From positions 9,924 through 73,923 of the forward strand of contig CAZVNP010000011.1 in assembly GCA_964628285.1 (NCBI GenBank): a stretch of DNA of 64,000 nucleotides, read 5' to 3'. The position numbers were made by a program, and so were the translations under genes. The DNA is from JAPLDP01 sp964628285 (GTDB lineage Bacteria > Bacteroidota > Bacteroidia > Bacteroidales > JAGONC01). Positions 32,969-41,102 of this stretch are shown piece after piece. How positions within the stretch are numbered: the stretch's first letter is position 1; every line of letters begins with the position of its first letter. The notes beneath the pieces were generated by a model, which was given only the letters and a program-made list of their open reading frames with translations, was not told the DNA's origin and made no database searches.

Positions 32969-35386
32969 TCACAACTCGAATCGCCTGAAAAACCAGGTCT
33001 TCGGGAAATCGATCAAGATAGTAAGGAGGAAGAGGAAAAGCAGTGGGATGAGGACAACCTGCGGCCTTAATGGCGGGACGATGACGCCATATACCCCCAC
33101 CAGGATAAATACGGTGATGGTCACCAGGGTAATGATGATCAGCCATTTTCCCGGTCGTGACGACCAGAAATGGTTCCGCTCCCGCACCATCAGCACCTTG
33201 AACTGACCGGTGAAAATGAGGATCAGCAGGACAAGTGTCCGCAGCTCATCCGGGGTTAAATGATTGCGCTTCATGACGGCGACGATGACCATGACGTCGC
33301 CTGCTACGAAAAGCAACGCCGGAACAAGCGATGCGAGCATGATCTTTCTTACATTCCATTTATTTGGACTGGGGGCTTCCCTGACACGGTCGGTGGCCAG
33401 CGACATCGTCACGAAATCATTGGCGAAGACCAGCAGCGACACGCCCAGGAGGGACAAGATCAGGTGATGGAACCAGAAAAAGCCGATGGTCAGCAAAACG
33501 ACAAACTCAATGACCTTGATGACCTTGTTGATGACCCACGACAACATGCGCTGATAGGTTTGACGGCTCGTCTTGACCGCATCGATGATGATGCCCACGC
33601 CCTGTTCGGTGATAACCACACTGGCGGCGGCCTTGGCCACATCGGTCGAGTTGCTCACGGCTATGCCCATCTCTGCCTGCTTCAGTGCCGGCGCATCATT
33701 GACGCCGTCACCCGTCATGCCGACCATGTGACCTTGTGATTGCAGCAGCTTGACAATGGTGTACTTGTCCTCGGGGTAAATCTCGGCAAAACCGTCGCTG
33801 TTATTGACGATCCTGGCCTGTTCATCCTCCTCCAGGCCTTCAATATCGCTCATCCTGATAATGGCGGGTCCTATGCCTGCCTGTGTCGATATCTCCCTGG
33901 CGATGGCGAGACTGTCACCGGTCAGCATCAGAGGTTTTATGCCCAGTGCCCTGGCTTCGGCGATCATGCCGGCGGAGTCGTGACGGATGGGATCGGACAG
34001 TATCAGAAAGCCGGCCAGCATGAGGCGTTTCTCCGGCTCTTCACCGGTGGTGGCTACGGCTAACGTCCGGTAACCTTTTTTTGAATAGGTGCCGATGGTT
34101 TTTTCAATGTCGGCCGCCATACCGTCGGTCAGATGACACAGCGACAGGATCACCCGGACGGCTCCCTTCATCACGGTACGACGCCTGCCGTCTTTCTCAG
34201 CCACGGCTTCCGTGCGCCGTGTGGAAGGATCGAAAGGGGAATAGGAAACCTGCCTGTAACCGTCGTTATTCACGCCTGCATGTTCCGCATGACGGAGAAC
34301 GGCCTGGTCTATCGCATCCGGGCTGCCGCCGCGCGAGGCCAGAGCAGCCATCCTCACAACGTCTTCCTTGGTAAAATCACCGTAAGGGATACATGCGGCG
34401 ACAGAAAGTGCATTCTCGGTGATGGTGCCTGTTTTGTCAAAACACAGGATATCGATTAAAGCGGCATCCTCGACGGAGTCGAGGCGTGTGACCAGCGCTC
34501 CTTTTTTCGCCAGCTCCCGCGCACCAAACGACTGTACGATGGTCAGCACGGCTGGAAGAGCCACCGGGACGGCACCCAACAGGAAGATGACGATAAAGGT
34601 CAGCACAACGGCAAAGTGAAAATTCATTCTGACGGCAAAAGCGGTGACTAAAACCGAAGCCACAATGCCCAGATACAACATGTATTTCACCACGGCCATC
34701 ATCACCTCCACCTGATGCGAACGGGGCTTCGCCGTGCCGACCAGCTCGGCGGTGCGGCCATAGTAAGTGCGCGGACCGGTATTGACAACGACGCCCGTGA
34801 CCTCTCCCCGTTTGACGACGGAGCCTGAGAACAGGACATCGGAGGGGTTGACGGCCACCGCCAGTGATTCTCCCGTGAGAACGGACTGATCGACGGAGAG
34901 ATTACCGTCCATCACTTTGATATCGGCCGGTACAATGTCGCCGAGCTTCACCGCAACGATGTCACCATAAACAAGATTTTTGGCCTCAACTGTTACCCAT
35001 TTATTGTCACGCAGCACCCTGGCCCTGAGAGCCAGTCTTTTTTTCAACAGGTTCATGGCCTTCTGAGAGTGGCTGGCGTGGCTCTGACCGATGATCGCAT
35101 TGAGAACAAGCAACGCGAGGATGATGTAGCCTTCAAGGGCATGGCCCAGGATAAAGGAGAGGATCATAGCCAGCTCAAGCAGCCAGGGCATAGGACCCCA
35201 GAATCGCAGCATGAATTCGAGAAAATGATTCCTTTTCTTCTCCGTCACCTCGTTGGGACCATAGGTTTCGAGCCTCCTCAAGGCTTCGTCACCGGAGAGC
35301 CCGCCGGAAGAGGTCACCAGAGACCGTAACGTCTCCGCCACGCTAAGGCTGTTATAACTGGAGGTGTTATTGAGTGTGAGAGGCAT
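32969..35386 (-). CDS. Plasma-membrane proton-efflux P-type ATPase (P3A)
   Basis: 805 aa. The phosphorylated aspartate is D317 in FDKTGTITEN; TGES and GDGVNDAPALKQAEMG are also present. The fourth helix carries PVALPAVLT, the pattern of P3A proton pumps, and the N-terminal PNEVTEKKRNHFLEF is typical of the bacterial and archaeal branch. It lacks the heavy-metal CPx motif and the long fungal C-terminal regulatory tail. It would export protons using ATP, perhaps for pH or acid stress. It is a single gene; neighbours do not explain regulation. Confidence 0.93.
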   Translation of the reverse strand: MPLTLNNTSSYNSLSVAETLRSLVTSSGGLSGDEALRRLETYGPNEVTEKKRNHFLEFMLRFWGPMPWLLELAMILSFILGHALEGYIILALLVLNAIIGQSHASHSQKAMNLLKKRLALRARVLRDNKWVTVEAKNLVYGDIVAVKLGDIVPADIKVMDGNLSVDQSVLTGESLAVAVNPSDVLFSGSVVKRGEVTGVVVNTGPRTYYGRTAELVGTAKPRSHQVEVMMAVVKYMLYLGIVASVLVTAFAVRMNFHFAVVLTFIVIFLLGAVPVALPAVLTIVQSFGARELAKKGALVTRLDSVEDAALIDILCFDKTGTITENALSVAACIPYGDFTKEDVVRMAALASRGGSPDAIDQAVLRHAEHAGVNNDGYRQVSYSPFDPSTRRTEAVAEKDGRRRTVMKGAVRVILSLCHLTDGMAADIEKTIGTYSKKGYRTLAVATTGEEPEKRLMLAGFLILSDPIRHDSAGMIAEARALGIKPLMLTGDSLAIAREISTQAGIGPAIIRMSDIEGLEEDEQARIVNNSDGFAEIYPEDKYTIVKLLQSQGHMVGMTGDGVNDAPALKQAEMGIAVSNSTDVAKAAASVVITEQGVGIIIDAVKTSRQTYQRMLSWVINKVIKVIEFVVLLTIGFFWFHHLILSLLGVSLLVFANDFVTMSLATDRVREAPSPNKWNVRKIMLASLVPALLFVAGDVMVIVAVMKRNHLTPDELRTLVLLILIFTGQFKVLMVRERNHFWSSRPGKWLIIITLVTITVFILVGVYGVIVPPLRPQVVLIPLLFLFLLTILIDFPKTWFFRRFEL

Positions 35387-35580
35387 GAAACCATGACTTA
35401 TGCAACAGGATCAAAGGCAACATCTGAAATTAAACGATGAATCAGTCCTGAAAATTTTTATTATGACCTGTTATTCAGTGATTTTGCATAGTGCTTTAAC
35501 AAATACCCGGTAGGATTGTTCAAACGGGGTGGAACACTTCATGAAGAGGCAGAATGAGAGAAGCCCTATTCTCTTAATTT

Positions 35581-36324
35581 TCATTTTTTCATTTCAAGAA
35601 TCACGGCCATGCCGTCATGGTCACCGGTAGTTCGGTCAGGATCACCGGTGATGCGGTTGTCAAGGGCCACTGTCCTGACTATTTTGTAACCGCTTTTCCT
35701 ATCAAGGCTTTGTGCAAACATGTCGCGGGCCTGAAGGAATGACCCATAATGATGTTTTATGCGTGCCAGCGGCGCCACCACCTCCCTGCTGAGAGCGGCA
35801 GTGAAGTAAAAGGCGCCATCCCACTCACAGGGGCCGAACACCCTGCCGTGGTTGTTATTCATGAAAGCCGGCCTGTTCGAAAAAGCACGGTTTTTTTCTT
35901 CAGGGATCTGAGAGTAAAAGTCACCATCAAGATAACCTTTATAACCGCCCGAGTGACCTCGTCTGACTGAGTACCCCGCTTTCAGCAGCTGGCCGCGAAG
36001 CCGTTGTTTTGCTTCAACGGCAGTCGACGAGAATCGGTCGATCAAAATAATGTTGATAGGTTCAATAAGGCTTTTACCCTGCCATTTCACTCCCAGCCAG
36101 TCAGCCCGCTGTCCGTCGCTGCGGTACATCCATTTCCCCATGGCGGGGAGCTCTTCAGGAAAAGCGATATCGGACGAATCCGGCATATTCTGTGACCGAA
36201 AAATTTGACTCATGCTGCAGTTTTTTTGTGTCGTGTGAGTGGATTTTGTATGGCAACCGGAAGTTAATAATAATACGGATAAAATAACGAAAAATGTAAG
36301 GTGAACAGTTATGGTTTTCTTCAT
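35581..36324 (-). CDS. Predicted lipoprotein, family not recognised
   Basis: 247 aa from the ATG at 36324, giving a lipoprotein signal (TVHLTFFVILSVLLLTSGC); the frame opens at 36384. The mature part includes IEPINIILIDRFSS, then AKQRLRGQLLKAGY and RVFGPCEWDGAFYFTAALS, reminiscent of the C-terminal domain of LssY-like proteins, though I cannot confirm it. It is last in a run of four minus-strand genes after flavodoxin, phosphatase and amidohydrolase, 74 bp from the amidohydrolase. Confidence 0.65.
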   Translation of the reverse strand: MKKTITVHLTFFVILSVLLLTSGCHTKSTHTTQKNCSMSQIFRSQNMPDSSDIAFPEELPAMGKWMYRSDGQRADWLGVKWQGKSLIEPINIILIDRFSSTAVEAKQRLRGQLLKAGYSVRRGHSGGYKGYLDGDFYSQIPEEKNRAFSNRPAFMNNNHGRVFGPCEWDGAFYFTAALSREVVAPLARIKHHYGSFLQARDMFAQSLDRKSGYKIVRTVALDNRITGDPDRTTGDHDGMAVILEMKK

Positions 36325-36398
36325 TTTTATACCATGTTGATTTTTGATGTTACAATGAATGCCCGGCATAGCCTCAATAGCCATGGTGAATCATTGAA

Positions 36399-37244
36399 TC
36401 ATTTGCCTGTATTGGTTCCGGCAGACCAAACCGGCATCTCAGGTTCAATGTTAAAAAAGGCCAGGGCATTTTTATACAGGATATTGTCCAGGTCTCTGGC
36501 GGTAAAATCTCTGATGCCGTGAATGAAGTCGAGGTATTGCCCCTGCCTGTATAAAGGGAAGTCGGTACCGAACAACAGTTTTCTGGTTGAGCCGCAATAC
36601 GCCACCAGGTCGAGCAGGTGATTTTTCAGTCCCTCGTTGTATCTTTTTTCAAACCGTCCCGGATTCTGATTGGTATATAAAATCCCTGACAGATCCGTAT
36701 AGACGTTTCTGTTTTTGTACATCACCTCTGATGTCTCCCTGATCCAGGGATTACCCAGATGAGCGATGAGGATCCTGAGTCTGGGGAACCTGACGGCGAC
36801 ATCGTCAATATATAGCGGATTGGCGTACCGGATAATAGAGGTGTTGATTTTCCACCAGGTATCACCGCAATGAAAGATGACAGGAATATACATCTGCTGA
36901 CATAACTCGTAAACCGGATCACAAGCGTCATCATTAGCATAAAAATGGTCATAACCGGGGTACAGTTTCACCGCTATGATTTTTTTGCCGAGGATGGCAT
37001 TTCTCAGCACGGCCAGGTCATCATGAAAGTTCCTGTTGTTTTTTATTTTGACTGATCCGGCAAGAAGCAGGTTATTATGACCGGCTATCAATGAGTGCAT
37101 GACATTTAACGGTGGATTTCTTTGCCCGGGCAGGTTGGGCCAGTACAGGATGATAGATTTATCAATATGGTATTCCTTCATGCTCTGGAGGAGATCCTCC
37201 ACCTCCCCAGCGGTTCCGGCGTGCACATGGCAATCAATGATCAT
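36399..37244 (-). CDS. Amidohydrolase family (Amidohydro_2) metal-dependent hydrolase
   Basis: 281 aa, no signal peptide. The N-terminal metal motif is H6xH8 in DCHVHAG, followed by IFHCGD, IAHLGNP and the terminal FGTDFPL, so all the barrel metal ligands seem present. The family includes decarboxylases and lactonases acting on small acids. Substrate unknown. It starts 12 bp after the phosphatase gene and is probably co-transcribed with it. Confidence 0.85.
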   Translation of the reverse strand: MIIDCHVHAGTAGEVEDLLQSMKEYHIDKSIILYWPNLPGQRNPPLNVMHSLIAGHNNLLLAGSVKIKNNRNFHDDLAVLRNAILGKKIIAVKLYPGYDHFYANDDACDPVYELCQQMYIPVIFHCGDTWWKINTSIIRYANPLYIDDVAVRFPRLRILIAHLGNPWIRETSEVMYKNRNVYTDLSGILYTNQNPGRFEKRYNEGLKNHLLDLVAYCGSTRKLLFGTDFPLYRQGQYLDFIHGIRDFTARDLDNILYKNALAFFNIEPEMPVWSAGTNTGK

Positions 37245-37256
37245 ATGGCAAACGGT

Positions 37257-37823
37257 TTAAAACGGTCCGGTTTCTTTTTTAATAGATTCAATATCGGCGT
37301 GTCGAATGTAATCAGGTATATTCTTAAATTTTTTATGAAACCCGTAGCTGCCGTTTTCCAGTTCATCAATGGCTTTCTCTTTGGACCAGTTCTGAAAAAC
37401 GATACGGTACATGGCGCAAATCAGACCCGTGCGGTCGGAGCCGTGCATGCAATGGATCAGAATGGGTTTGGGTGCTTTCCTTATAACCCTGAGGGCCGCG
37501 ATGATCTCCTCTGTGGTGAACGATCCCGCCCGCATCTGCACTTGGTAAAGGCTCACATCAAGGTTGTATGCGCGCCTGCCGTCGGTGTTTTTTTCCCTTA
37601 AGTTCAATATGGATTCTATGCCTCTTTTTTCCAGACATACAAATTCCTTTCTGGAAGGTTGTTCGGAGCGGTAGACCTCATCATTCAAACGGTACATGTT
37701 TTTCAAGTCACAAATGGTATCCTCGCGGGCCCATGCTGCAAGGCGCTCTTGTTCCGGGCTTTGTGCCAACGCCGGAAGAGCCGTAAAGATAAACAGGATG
37801 TAAGGGATAATCACGGTTTTCAT
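37257..37823 (-). CDS. Secreted tyrosine/dual-specificity phosphatase
   Basis: 188 aa from the ATG at 37823, with a signal peptide (VIIPYILFIFTALPALAQ). The CX5R loop is HCMHGSDRTG with C125 and R131. The core resembles the Siw14/atypical dual-specificity group (YRSEQPSRKEF, ILNLREKN), which act on phosphotyrosine, phosphoinositides or inositol phosphates. Export to the periplasm argues for a role on outside substrates such as inositol phosphates or host molecules. It sits between flavodoxin and amidohydrolase with gaps of 21 and 12 bp. Confidence 0.88.
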   Translation of the reverse strand: MKTVIIPYILFIFTALPALAQSPEQERLAAWAREDTICDLKNMYRLNDEVYRSEQPSRKEFVCLEKRGIESILNLREKNTDGRRAYNLDVSLYQVQMRAGSFTTEEIIAALRVIRKAPKPILIHCMHGSDRTGLICAMYRIVFQNWSKEKAIDELENGSYGFHKKFKNIPDYIRHADIESIKKETGPF

Positions 37824-37844
37824 AAAATGACATTTCATCCCGTT

Positions 37845-38324
37845 TCATGCCAATGTGGCGAGGAACTCTTTCGTGAAGGTCATGGCTTTTTCCACCTCAT
37901 GCTCACCCAGAGGGCCCTTGAGATATGTCACTTCACAACGCAGTGTTTTCCCATATACATTCAATCCGCAGGCCTGTGCCCTGGCAGCCAGAATGCCCGC
38001 CGCTCCCGGCTCAATCCACTTCTTGGCTTTCATGAGCTCCTCAGCATCGGAAGGAACAGGACCGTACGTGTCGAAGATGACAAGAGGCTGTGCGACTTTT
38101 TTCTTTTCGAGCAGTTTGAGTATTTTTTTTGCCTTCCTGTTCACCCTTGCCATACGTGTGGGCGATCCCAGAAAAATGAAAGCCACACGGCTTAAATCAG
38201 GTAACTTCTCCCGGACGTCACACAGGACAGGATCGTAACCTGCTTCAGCGAGCTGTTTCCCGATGGCTTCGGCTATCTGCCTCGTGTTACCGAAATAGCT
38301 CCTGTAAAGTACCAGTCCTTCCAT
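37845..38324 (-). CDS. Flavodoxin-family protein
   Basis: 159 aa from the ATG at 38324 (MEGLVLYRSYFGNTRQIAEA); an upstream extension to 38402 is not conserved in type. The FMN phosphate loop SYFGNTRQ and the second loop FLGSPTRMARVN are visible. It would act as a low-potential electron carrier or NAD(P)H:quinone-type flavoprotein. It is first of a run of four genes. A link to the radical SAM activase, which needs such a reductant, is possible but distant. Confidence 0.82.
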   Translation of the reverse strand: MEGLVLYRSYFGNTRQIAEAIGKQLAEAGYDPVLCDVREKLPDLSRVAFIFLGSPTRMARVNRKAKKILKLLEKKKVAQPLVIFDTYGPVPSDAEELMKAKKWIEPGAAGILAARAQACGLNVYGKTLRCEVTYLKGPLGEHEVEKAMTFTKEFLATLA

Positions 38325-38515
38325 AATAAGCGGTTTGTGATGTTTAAGGTGCTTATCGGTAAATGTCAGAAGCACCCATTTACCGGTTGAATTGTCAAAC
38401 AAAGTTGTGAATAGTTTTCCTAATAACCAAATACCGGAGTGTTGGAACCGCAGCGGTATAGCCAGGGAAGCCCGCTAACAAATTTGAGCGTACGTAAGAG
38501 ATGGAAATGAGAACC

Positions 38516-39862
38516 CTATTCCTCCGGTGGAACTCTCAGGTTGGTGGCCGACTGTATCCCCGATGCCACCTCAGGGATGATACCCAGTTTGACATAGATC
38601 GGGTGCACCCTTTTTTTCAATTCCGGCAGTTTTCTGATAAACAGGATAGCACCTATTATGCATGTTATGCCACCGATCATCAGGGTGAAAGGAGCCCCGA
38701 CCCATTTGGCCAGACCGCCGGCCAGAAGGCTGCCGAAGGGCGCCGTCCCCATGAAAGCCATCGCATAAAAGCTCATCACCCGTCCTCGTTTGTCGTCATC
38801 GACGATAGTCTGTATAACCGTGTTGCTCGAGGCCATCTGCAACATCATGCCGCAGCCGGTGATGACCATTAGCACCAGTGAGGGTATAAAAAGACGCGAC
38901 AATGAAAAGGATATTAACCCCAGGCCGAAGATTCCTGCTGCCAGGGAGATGATACGGCCCAGGCCCAGGACACTCCTGCGTGAGGCTAAGTAAATGGCGC
39001 CGGTGAGAGCCCCCAGTCCCGACGCTCCCATGAGAAAACCAAAGGTATGGGCATTACCGTGAAGGATGTCTTTGGCGAAGACAGGCATCAGAACGGTATA
39101 GGGCATGCCCATCAGGCTGACCAGCGCCAGCAGCAGGATCACCGACTTCAGCGGCGCAAAACCGAAGGTATAAGCAAAACCCTCTCTCAGGTCCTGGAAG
39201 ATGTGTTTATCGCTCTTCACTATTTTTCGTGGGGTCACCTTCATCAGTAACAACGACCCGATGACCATGAGGTAGCTCAGGCCGTTAACCAGGAAGCAGA
39301 TCCCTTCACCCGCGGCGGCTATCAGAATACCCGCGATGGAAGGCCCAAGCAGACGGGCGCCATTGACCATGGTCGAATTCAGGGCGATGGCGTTGCTGAG
39401 GTCTTTTTTCCTGTCGACCATCTCCACCAGAAACGACTGCCGCGCCGGGCTGTCGAAGGCATTGATGAGTCCCAGCATAATGCTCAGCACGAGGATGTGC
39501 CATACCGCGATGACGCCCGTAAAGAAGAGTACCGCCAGTGTCAGTGCCTGCACCATGGCCAGGATCTGGGTGGCGATGAGCACATGGTAGCGGTTCCACC
39601 GGTCGATGAGGACGCCGGCGAAGGGAGCTATCAGGAACGTCGGTATCTGACCGGCAAAACCCACCACACCCAGCAGCACCACCGAGTGAGTCATGTGAAA
39701 AACCAGCCATGGCATAGCAATACGCTGTATCCATGTCCCTACAAGGGACATGCTCTGCCCGGTGAAGAAAAGACGAAAATTCCGGTACTGCAGCGAACGG
39801 AAGATGTTTTTTAATCCGCCCAGCGGATTGGAGAGACCTCTTTCAGCACTTTCTTTCGTCAT
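38516..39862 (-). CDS. MFS exporter (EntS-like, MFS_3)
   Basis: 448 aa with twelve membrane segments. The N-terminal FRSLQYRNFRLFFTGQSMSLVGTW and the motif LIDRWNRYHVL are typical of the drug/siderophore exporter branch that includes EntS. Substrate unknown. It has no co-directional neighbour within 190 bp. The 38325-38515 gap holds no gene. Confidence 0.9.
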   Translation of the reverse strand: MTKESAERGLSNPLGGLKNIFRSLQYRNFRLFFTGQSMSLVGTWIQRIAMPWLVFHMTHSVVLLGVVGFAGQIPTFLIAPFAGVLIDRWNRYHVLIATQILAMVQALTLAVLFFTGVIAVWHILVLSIMLGLINAFDSPARQSFLVEMVDRKKDLSNAIALNSTMVNGARLLGPSIAGILIAAAGEGICFLVNGLSYLMVIGSLLLMKVTPRKIVKSDKHIFQDLREGFAYTFGFAPLKSVILLLALVSLMGMPYTVLMPVFAKDILHGNAHTFGFLMGASGLGALTGAIYLASRRSVLGLGRIISLAAGIFGLGLISFSLSRLFIPSLVLMVITGCGMMLQMASSNTVIQTIVDDDKRGRVMSFYAMAFMGTAPFGSLLAGGLAKWVGAPFTLMIGGITCIIGAILFIRKLPELKKRVHPIYVKLGIIPEVASGIQSATNLRVPPEE

Positions 39863-39894
39863 GTTATAATCTTTCCTCTTTTATAATCCGTTCC

Positions 39895-40104
39895 GGTTGC
39901 CGGGCGAAGTCGAGGCAACGGTGGCTTCGACTACGCTCAGCCACCGTTTTGTGCGGGTTGCCGAGCGCAGTCGAGGCAACGGTGGTTTCGACTACGCTCA
40001 GCCACCGTTTTGTGCAGGTTGCCGAGCGCAGTCGAGGCAACGGTGGTTTCGACTACGCTCAGCCACCGTTTTGTGCAGGTTGCCGGGCGCAGTCGAGGCA
40101 ACGG
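39895..40104. repeat. 61-bp tandem repeat array (three full units and a partial)
   Basis: Units begin GGTTGCC at 39895, 39956, 40017 and 40078; the last stops after about 26 bp. Each unit holds two nested inverted pairs: AGTCGA with TCGACT, and CGGTGG with CCACCG, around TTCGACTACGCTCAGC. Units 2 and 3 are nearly identical; unit 1 differs at a few positions. No spacers are present, so it is not a CRISPR array. The array runs into the 3' end of the GIY-YIG gene. Confidence 0.95.
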
Positions 40105-40388
40105 CTACTGTTCCTGCACATCGCCAGCTTATGCAATTCCACCAGATCACCCCGTATCAACGCCTCTTTTTTCTTCCGACTCCATCGCTGTATTTGCTTC
40201 TCTCGATAAAAAGCAACATCAATACGGTTATACTCTTCATAATAAACAAGTGTAACGGGTAAACGTCGACGCGTATGGTTGGCGCCCTTACCAGATTGAT
40301 GCTGCATAAGACGTCTGTTCAGATATTTTGTGCTACCAGTATAGTAGGATCCATCGGAACACAGTAAAATGTAGACATAGCCTTTCAT
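40059..40388 (-). CDS. GIY-YIG nuclease domain protein (UPF0213-like)
   Basis: 109 aa from the ATG at 40388. The GIY-YIG fold begins GYVYILLCSDGSYYTGST, with the arginine in NRRLMQHQSG and the glutamate in REKQIQRW. Such one-domain proteins are common and small, of uncertain role; some act on DNA structures. The normal protein seems to end near VELHKLA; the last 15 or so codons (including CARQPAQNGG) are read from the 61-bp repeat array. Confidence 0.88.
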   Translation of the reverse strand: MKGYVYILLCSDGSYYTGSTKYLNRRLMQHQSGKGANHTRRRLPVTLVYYEEYNRIDVAFYREKQIQRWSRKKKEALIRGDLVELHKLAMCRNSSRCLDCARQPAQNGG

Positions 40389-40403
40389 CCTCCCTCCTTT
40401 CAC

Positions 40404-41086
40404 AACATCGCTATGTACTCAGGAAATTTCTTTGAAAGCTTGTATTTTGTTCAATCTATCGTATTATTCTGAGGATTAAAGCATTAATCAGTTCCAGAGA
40501 TTTCCTCAAAGACGTGACAAATTTAGTGAAATCTAATATCAGAAAAGATCCCCGCCGGAAAAAGAAGCCGGAGGATGACAAGGCTGCCGTCGGCTATATC
40601 CCGCGGCAGCCACAGGTCAGATTTTTTCGCTTTTATATATTAAAACCGGTAAGCTACGCACAACAAAGCCGGCCTGCGTTCCGCCGTACGACAGGACTTT
40701 TTGAAGCATCCCGCGGACGTCATCCACCTCAAAAGGTCATGAAAGTTAAAGAAAATTTTGAATAAGGACGGACTTATTTTTTATCAACTGCAAATTGAAC
40801 GTTTGATTCCCTTTTTCTGTTTATCCAATAACAAAACAGATAAACAACTGCGATTGTCGACCAATTAATACAGGAAGAGCATTGGAGGAGGTTGGCTTTC
40901 AGTACCTTGAAACACAGGAAATGGTCATGTGGGGTTTGCCGGTTGAAATTGTAATAGCAAGAAAGTCGCAAAACTGAAAATATACCGTATATTTATAGCA
41001 TCCTTGTCAATCTTTTTGAGTTGGTAAAACCTTTTTTATAGGCAAATAAATTTTCATTTGACCGGTATATTCAATCATCACCGGAG
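40404..41086. other. Gap of about 680 bp without a supported gene
   Basis: Two short frames (40514-40765 plus, 40774-40971 minus) have no recognisable motifs, no clear ribosome binding site and unusual composition. I see no RNA gene or strong palindrome. The stretch could hold the promoter for the cytochrome gene and remnants of something decayed. Confidence 0.5.
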
Positions 41087-41093
41087 AAAGGAG
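41087..41093 (+). promoter_or_regulatory. Shine-Dalgarno site fixing the cytochrome start
   Basis: AAAGGAG, nine bases before the ATG at 41103. It favours this start over the frame opening at 41058 and over the later ATG at 41127. Confidence 0.55.
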
Positions 41094-41102
41094 AAAAATT
41101 TG

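Noticed and set aside
39895..40104. CRISPR array
   Set aside because: Units are directly tandem at 61 bp with no variable spacers, and no cas gene is near.
40514..40971. Two short frames (83 and 65 codons) in the 40.4-41.1 kb gap
   Set aside because: No motif, no clear ribosome binding site, unusual amino acid composition; likely chance.
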